Assembly: GCA_012932295.1 (NCBI GenBank) | Contig: JAAONU010000009.1 | Location: 6,737,535-6,801,534, forward strand | Source of the DNA: Cyclina sinensis | Lineage: Eukaryota > Mollusca > Bivalvia > Venerida > Veneridae | DNA length: 64,000 nucleotides | Direction of reading: 5' to 3' | Shown here: positions 52,801-61,800 of the stretch, in pieces | How positions within the stretch are numbered: the stretch's first letter is position 1 | How the letters are laid out: each line of letters begins with the position of its first letter | The notes under the pieces: generated by a model | What the model was told of the DNA's origin: nothing | What the model saw: the letters and a program-made list of their open reading frames with translations, nothing else | The model's database searches: none | Made by a program: the position numbers and the translations under genes

Positions 52801-55800
52801 AAATGGAGATGTTGTTTGGGGTTTTTTTAGCCTTTGCAGCCCTTATAGAGCAGAATGGTTTGAGCAATTTTAGAAAAAGGGCAATATCAGGAAAATTTCT
52901 GTAAACTTTAAAAGAAAATGGCTAAGGGGCTTGAGAGGAGATGTCATTTGAAGCCAAATATTAATGAAAATCTATTTTTAGCTCTGGCAGACTTTTTGTT
53001 CAATGAAGTATAACCTTTGTAGCAATTTAAATAGAGGGTTATGTAAGGAACTTTCCTGTGAAATTTGGTGGAAAATCACATTGCCATTTAGTAGATGTTG
53101 TTTTAAATTTTTTCTATTTTTAGCTTTTGCACCCCTTGTGCAGTGGAGCGGAACAGTTTGAACAATTTTAGAAAAGGGCAATATAAGGAACATATCTGTC
53201 AAAATTGCTTTAAAATGGCCTAGTGGTTTTGGAGGAGATGTCATTTGAAGCCAAATACCGACGAAAATTTATTTTTAGCTCTGGCAGCCATTTTGTTCAA
53301 TGGAGCAGAATAATTTGAGCACTTTTTTAGAAGGCTATGTAAGGAACATTTTTGTGAAATTTGGTAGAAAATTACCTTGCCATTTAGGAGATGCTGTTTT
53401 AATTTTTTTTTCTATTTTTAGCTTTTGTTGCCCTTTTCTGCAATGGAGCAGAAGTGATTGAGCAATTTTAGAAAAGAGAAATATAAGGAACATTTCTATC
53501 AAGTTTGGTTAAAAATGGCTTTATGGTTTAGGAGGAGATGTCATTTAAAGTAAAAGGTTGATGACAGACAACGGACACATGGTGATCACAATAACTCACC
53601 CTGAGCATTTGCTGTGTCAGTTTATTTGTATAAATATAGGAAGAAATGTTGTTAATCTTGATCAAGGACTTGTCCTAATAAGGCAAAGTTATCAAGGACG
53701 TACCCCACGAGATGAAATATAAATTTACCTGTGACAAAAAGGCATTTTTTGCTTTTTCTCCATCTCCGCATGTCAAGGATTCATTCAGAGACTGTAACCT
53801 GAAATTGTAATTTCATAATAGCTTAATCATATCGAGTTTTCTACAATTTCATCCTTTTTTCCATTTAATATAGTTTCGAGGAAAAAATAATAAAAAAAAT
53901 AGCTGATATCTAATATTCAGCTTTCTTAAATTAACAAAATCAATGCAAAAGTGCACAAAACTAAACACTCCCTTAATCATGGCCTGAAAGACATTTTCAA
54001 GGAGAGAATCTAACAGATGTCAAACCCCTTATTTTTTTTAACACTGCTAATAAGGTGCAGCAGGTTTATCCCAAACTTTTATTCTTGAACAAGACCTTCA
54101 ACTGAGGTCCAGCTGCAATACTGCTATACATTAAGCATGAAAAAAATCAGGGATGTCTCTGGAATGCTGTATTCCTCTAACACACTAAATTTAAGTAATA
54201 AGAATCTTTCAGGGGAATTTTTTTTTCAGAAACTGCAACGGAAAAATAAACTTAAGCAGACAGAAGTAACAACCAATCATATTTCGGCAGTTTAAGATAA
54301 ACAAATTAGTGAGACTTTTGTTACAGATAAACCAATGAGTGAGACTTGTTACAGATAAACCAATGAGCGAGACTTGTTACATATAAACCAATGAGCGAGA
54401 CTTGTTACAGATAAACCAATGAGTGATACTTGTTACAGATAAACCAATGAGTGAGACTTGTTACAGATAAACCTATGAGCGAGACTTGTTACAGATAAAC
54501 CAATGAGTGATATTTGTTACAGATAAACCAATGAGTGAGACTTGTTACAGATAAACCAATGAGCGAGACTTGTTACAGATAAACCAATGAGCGAGACTTG
54601 TTACAGATAAACCAATGAGCGAGACTTGTTACAGATAAACCTATGAGCGAGACTTGTTACAGATAAACCAATGAGTGATATTTGTTACAGATAAACCAAT
54701 GAGTGAGACTTGTTACAGATAAACCAATGAGCGAGACTTGTTACAGATAAACCAATGAGTGATATTTGTTACAGATAAACCAATGAGTGAGACTTGTTAC
54801 AGATAAACCAATGAGTGATATTTGTTACAGATAAACCAATGAGTGAGACTTGTTACAGATAAACCAATGAGTGATATTTGTTACAGATAAACCTATGAGC
54901 GAGACTTGTTACAGATAAACCAATGAGTGATACTTGTTACAGATAAACCAATGAGTGAGACTTGTTACAGATAAACCAATGAGTCGAGACTTGTTACAGA
55001 TAAACCAATGAGCGAGACTTGTTACAGATAACCAATGAGCGAGACTTGTTACAGATAAACCAATGAGTGAGACTTGTTACAGATAAACAATGAGTGAGAC
55101 TTGTTACAGATAAACAAATGAGTGAGACTTGTTACAGATAAACAAATGAGTGAGACTTGTTACAGATAAACCAAATGAGTGAGACTTGTTACAGATAAAT
55201 GAGTGAGACTTGTTACAGATAAATGAGTGAGACAGATACACCATTTAACTCCTACTGAGATCATATGGACTTGTCCATCATTCCATTTGGACTGACCCAT
55301 TTACAATCTTTTTATTTCTTATAATCAGTATTATTTGCATATCCCTTAACATGGACATGCTCTGGTTGCAACAGAAAAAAACATTATCTCAGGATAAAGT
55401 TTAGGAATTCATTTATGTGTTCCAGTAACAATATTTATAAAACAAATCTTACTTTGTGAGCTCCAAAAGTTCGGCAAGTTTATCCAGCTCTGCCATATTG
55501 TTTACTTTCTCTGTATCATCGTTTGTAAAGAAATCGTACTCCTGTAAATCACAAACAGAATGGTTATATACAATTCTACAACAAGTACTTATTAAACAAA
55601 TAACCAGTTGAAAGAACAAGATGGCCAGTATGCAAAGGTATTGTACTGTTACTGTAAAGAAGTATTTCTAGTTTCAACTTAACAAGCCGTTATTTTTCTT
55701 AACACGCAACAAACAAATACGTAATGGCATATAAACTTGCCGTATTCAGATGACAAATAACGTTTTGAGAAAATAAAAATATTTCTCAAGATGGATGCAC

Positions 55801-58800
55801 AGCTGAAACACAATTCTTTGCAACAATGAATGGCCCTCATTGTTTTTTCCCTACAATCATGTTGTTTATTGTATCTAAGTTTTCGTTTCTAGCAAGAAGT
55901 ACTGGGAAAGTGCACCAAAAACTATTTTTATAGCATACCATAGTTTTGTTCTTTATAGAATCATTTGACCACATTTGAACTGCATTAATCTAACAATAAA
56001 AACCTATCTTTTTCTTAAAGAGGCATACCCCAAAATTACGAGTATTCCATTTTTATTCAAATCATGTAAATGGGAATGATACTGAAGGAATAATTACCCC
56101 AGGTCAAGGGGTCACTAAATAATTCATGTACAACAGACAAACTGATCACATTATTATAAGTCTTAATGCAGGGAGTTGTTGAATGCAGGGAGTTGTTGAA
56201 TGCAGGGAGTTGTTGAATGCAGGGAGTGGTTGAATGCAGGGTGTTGTTGAATGCAGGGAGTGGTTGAATGCAGGGAGTGGTTGAATGCAGGGAGTTACTG
56301 AATGCAGGGAGTTCTTGAATGCAGGGAGTTGCTGAATGCAGGGAGTTCTTGAATGCAGGGAGTTGTTGAATGCAGGGAGTTGTTGAATGCAGGGAGTTCT
56401 TGAATGCAGGGTGTTGTTGAATAGCAGGGAGTTACTGAATGCAGGGAGTTGCTGAATGCAGGGATGTTCTTGAATGCAGGGAGTTGTTGAATGCAGGGAG
56501 TTACTGAATGCAGGGAGATTGTTGAATGCAGGAGAGTTGCTGAATGCAGGGTAGTTCTTGAATGCAGGGTGTTGTTGCTGTACCATCTCTGGGTGGATAG
56601 TCATTCATTCCATATCAATGCAATGCCCACAGAAGAAATTTTTGAACGTATGTTCTTCTTTAAATAATCAATTTTCATTTTTTAGCAATTAAGCCAATAA
56701 AAAAGATATGCATTATCATTGGTAAATTGTAGGGATATGCCACTTTAAACTTCAGGGCTGGTACTAAAGGTCAGTCATTTTACTAATGGATAGACCCCAC
56801 CTGAAAACTCTTGCTATCTTCTATGTAATTATTTTACTATACCTTCACTGTTGTTCTCAGTGTTTTTCTTTCTTTCTTCAGTAACTTCTTCTGAGCTTCT
56901 TTCTCCTTCTTTGCTGCAGCAGCCTGTTTTGTAAAAAGCAAAGAATTTGAAATAGGTGACTCTCTCGTTAGAACCTACATTTTGGGACGCAGCTTTTTGA
57001 AAATATTTAGACCAAATAAATGTGTACAATTCAGATTTATGCTAGGTTTTCTGTAGTTCAATTCTATTAAATCCATTGCTAAATTCTGAAATGTTTTCAA
57101 CAGTTTCAATCATTCACAAAATGTATTTCGGTAATCATTATATTGGCCTTTAATTTAGGTAACATCTCCATTGTAAAGAAAGAACTGTATTAAAAACCAG
57201 TTGCTATAGTAGCAGTTATCATGAAGAACTGATACAAAACAGTTATATCTTTGAACAACTGTATTTAGGTTATCAATTTGTTACTTCAACTTTGCATTTG
57301 AAGAAAACAGTAAATATGCCAATTTTTCTGAATTTCAATTTGCCGTATTGCAGTATTATAAAAGAATCTGACAGTCCTTTTCCTGTATTTTACCGTAATA
57401 TCAGTCATATGCAGTTATAGACTTGTTTACAAGACCAAGTAAGGTTAATAAGAAGCAAAAGCTGTAACTTGGATCATAAAGATAAAATCAAAGGAAGGAA
57501 GGTCCTGTTTTAAAGTCAGATCTGACACAGTTATAAAATTGTATTGCCAATACAAGATCAACGGATACATTACCGCCTGCCTTTGTTTCTCCTCCTCGGC
57601 TTCTCTCTTCTTTCTTTCCTCTTCCTCTGCCTCACGTCTTTTCTATAATAACAATAATAATAATAATAATAATAAATAATAATATCAATAATAAGGATGA
57701 TGATAAAAATAATATACAATGAAATGCCACTATTAAGACCACCATGATTATTTCAAAAATCAGTGACCCTAAGGAACCAAATTCCAGTTTAAGAAAAGTT
57801 AGGTCTGTTATTAAGACGTCCTTTATAATTCAGGGGGTGAGCGCATAAACTAAACAATGAAGTCACAATATTCTTTAGATAGAGATTTCAATAGAAACGT
57901 CCTTTATAATTCAAGGGGTGAGCGCATAAACTAAACAATGAAGTCACAATATTCTTTAAATAGAGATTTCAATAGACACGTCCTTTATAATTCAGGGGGT
58001 GAGCGCGTAAACTAAACAATGAAGTCACAATATTCTTTAGATAGAGATTTCAATAGACACGTCCTTTATAATTCAGGGGGTGAGCGCATAAACTAAACAA
58101 TGAAGTCACAACATTCTTTAGATAGAGATTTCAATAGATACGTCCTTTATAATTCAAGGGGTGAGCGCGTAAACTAAACAATGAAGTCACAATATTCTTT
58201 AGAGATTTCAATAGATACGTCCTTTATAATTCAAGGGGTGAGCACGTAAACTAAACAATGAAGTCACAATATTCTTTAGAGATTTCAATAGATACGTCCT
58301 TTATAATTCAAGGGGTGAGCGCGTAAACTAAACAATGAAGTCACAACATTCTTTAGATAGAGATTTCAATAGATACATCCTTTATAATTCAAGGGGTGAG
58401 CGCGTAAACTAAACAATGAAGTCACAACATTTTTAGATAAGGATTCAATAAACGTCCTTTATAATTCAAAGGGGTGAGACGAATAACAATGACAGTCACA
58501 TTCTTTGTAGAGATTTCATAGATACGTCTTATATTCAAGGTTTGCCGAAAATAACAGAAGTCACAATATTCTTTAGATGAGATTTCATAGCAGTCTTTAA
58601 TTCAAGGGTGGACTAACTGGATGGAAGAGAAGTTGAAGTCAATTCTCCATAAAGTTTTGTTTGCCAAAATATTTTGCAGGGCTCATTCAGTTCATACTTT
58701 TGCACAGCAAGGCTCACAAATTTTGAGCAAATGTGTAAGAAACCTTTTCTTCCTCCTCTTGTCTTTGTTTCGCAGCGTCTTGTTTTGCTCTCTTCTGAGC

Positions 58801-61800
58801 CAGTTTCTTCTCCTTTTCTTCGTCTTTAAACTTCTGTATTCTCGGATCACAGGCGTATGCATTATCTATAGTTGTAAGTAAAGACTGCTTTACAATAGAT
58901 TTGTACTAAACAATTATTCGACCTTCTTCTTAAGTCAACCATAATATGTAAAATATGTGATGAAAAATGGAAGGAAAGATCAAAGAAAGAAAGAAAACAA
59001 ATACTTTTCTATGCCAGTTCTTAGTGTCAAGCTTAAGTTAAGAAGTTGCAGTACTCGTGGGTTAAAGTACCAGAATGGTCAAGAGGCCATCGGTTCTAAT
59101 CCAACCTAGGGTGAGATTCTTCGGTGACTTTCTGTATTCCAGACTTTTGCTGAACATTCTGGTTTGAAACCAGGAAGCAGTAATCAAGCTGGATTGGTAT
59201 CACATGCAAGAGCGTTCTTATCAATTGATGTTAAAGGAATATGTTTAACTATACATGCATGTAAGTTCAATTTATCTTTACCTGGCTGAATATTGCTGTT
59301 TTGCCATAGAAAATCAGTGCAGACCATGAGCTGTGCAAAGGTGGTCTGCACTATTCCGGTTCATTCAGGAAGGAATAAATTTACATTCAAATAAATAAAT
59401 GGTTTCATCCGAAATAGCAAAGTCTAATTATGAAAATTGTTCTAGTAACATACCAACAAGCTGTCTTATTCTAGCCATTTCTTCTTTCTTTCTCTTCTGT
59501 CTGGCTGCTTTATTCTGTTTTTCTATCCATCTTCTCTCATCTCGACTGTAAATTATTCCAACAAGAAATGTACAAATACTGATTTATTTACTTAGTTGAA
59601 GTGCCTTCTGTTGACTCAGATCACATGAAATAACCAATGTCAAAGTTCTGAATGTACTTACAACAAGGCACAGCATACATGAACTTTGAGGGTGTACATG
59701 AACTTTGAGGGTGTAATTGTACTTTGAGGGTGTACATGTACTTTGAGGGCATGCATGTACTTTTAGGGTGTACATGTACTTTGAGGGTGTACAGGTACTT
59801 TGAGGGTGTACATGTACTTTCAGGGCATACATGTACTTTGAGGGTGTACATGTACTTTGAGGGTGTACATGTACTTTGAGGGTGTACATGTACTCTGAGG
59901 TCAGATTCTCTGAACAAGTTCTGGACCTGCGTCTTGAAGGTTTAAACTAAATGCTCTTTAGTCTAAGCTCTATGGTAAAATCCTGATGTTATTTTTTTAA
60001 ATTCTGAAACATTTTAAATCTCATTCACTATTTCTTTGCCCATTTTGAAACTGTGAAAACTTGCCGCCGTAGTTTTTCATACAAGGCTGAACAGAACTAA
60101 AACCTAATTTTGTGTGAACTTGTGTAAAAACCCGTAAATCCAAGCATTTCCATCCAATGTATTACTTATCACTTAATCAAATGAGCTTTTCTGTTGACTG
60201 GTTCTTTGCATTTGACTTCAAGCTTACTGTCTTTTAAATACAAATAAAAGCTCTCTGGAATTTGAACCAGTTTTGCCAGAAGAATATATACTTTGACCAT
60301 GATAAACCAAATCCAGACAGATCAAAACCATGGTGCACTCTGAAATCATTAGACCCTTCATTCCATTGTACTAGGATCAAAAGAATGCGACAAGTTGAAA
60401 ATTCATATTTCTTGAAAAAATATGACCGGGTTTGTCACCAATTCAATGAAATGTTTTGACTATATGCTGTTTGCTATGGTAATGGAATCTGAACCAGCAA
60501 TCAAAAGGTTTCGAGGCAAACGCTTTTGTATATCACTTGTATCAAAGTTATAGCTGAATGGAGTATCAGGAAAATAACTCACTTTTCTCCTTTTTCCTTC
60601 TCTTCTTCATCCAGGTAGGAAAATTCTCTCCAAGAGTCAAACTCGTACCTGTTATAATGTAAGATTTACTATACTGGTAAATACACCACAATATAGCCAG
60701 CATGCTTTATATTACTGTCATATGAATGTAAAGGTTAATACACATGTACCTCTAAGAATGTTTTGAAGCTTCTCTTCCATCTTTTTCTGTCTGTGATTTT
60801 TTACATTAACAATATCTCTAAGTATAATTTCGTACACCACAGATGTAACAGTAACATCACAATAACCTATTGTTGTTTTTTTTTCACATCTATTTAGCCA
60901 GAATCTTTTCAAACCAACTCCTTAAAAAAAAATTCATCACTTTTGTTCTGTACATCTTATAATAAGCCATCAAGAATCAAATTTCAAATAATAATTTCAA
61001 ATTCAACAACCCTGCCTGATTGAATCAAGGAAACTTGTTTGTTTTCTGTGAATATGGAATATATCTCATTGAGAAGTGATATATTTAAGCATTTTAGCAA
61101 GCATAAAAAACCCTATATAATTTAAACTGAAGCACTCAGAGATGAAATGTATGAACTATTTCTTAAATGTGTAATAATACATTTACAAAACATAAACAAA
61201 CATAATCTATTTCAATACATATTCTCTCATGTTTTTTGTTTGTTTTGTTTTTTTTGTAATATCATATGAAAGGATTTTACTTATATCACTAACAAAACTT
61301 ATCTCAAAAACTTATCTCACTAACAAAACTTATTTCACTAACAAAACTTATCTCACTAACAAAACTTATCTCAAAAACTTATCTCAAAAACTTATCTCAC
61401 TAACAAAACACAGTATTTCATCATTTAGCACATAAAAAAAACTACCTCTCTCTAGTTCAATTAAACTACTAAGTCAGTTTCAACAGTACAAACCAGAAGC
61501 CAGTAAAATCTGTTGACTTCTTCAAAGGAGGAACTGGCTTCACCAATGTCAGGTACCCTCTTCTTGTTGGACCATCTGAAATAAGAGAACAAATACAGTC
61601 TAACCTGTAATAAGAGACCATCTGAGAGAATAATAATTAAACAAAAATTGGCAATTTAAAGAGGTAATTGTTGATGATGTCAGAGTGACTGTGTACGCTG
61701 GGAAGTACAGCTTTATAGACCAACATAAAAAAATCCTTCTTTAGCAACAATACAGAAAAGTGAAATAAGAATGGTCTCAACAAATATATTCAAACTAATA

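Noticed and set aside
56146..56604. 152-codon minus-strand frame with PCIQ/LHS repeats
   Set aside because: It is the 17-bp minisatellite read as protein; 51 bp (three units) gives a 17-residue period. No splice or start support.
59584..59917. Two minus-strand frames with [14 protein letters not shown] repeats
   Set aside because: Products of the 19-bp minisatellite inside a DNAJC2 intron.
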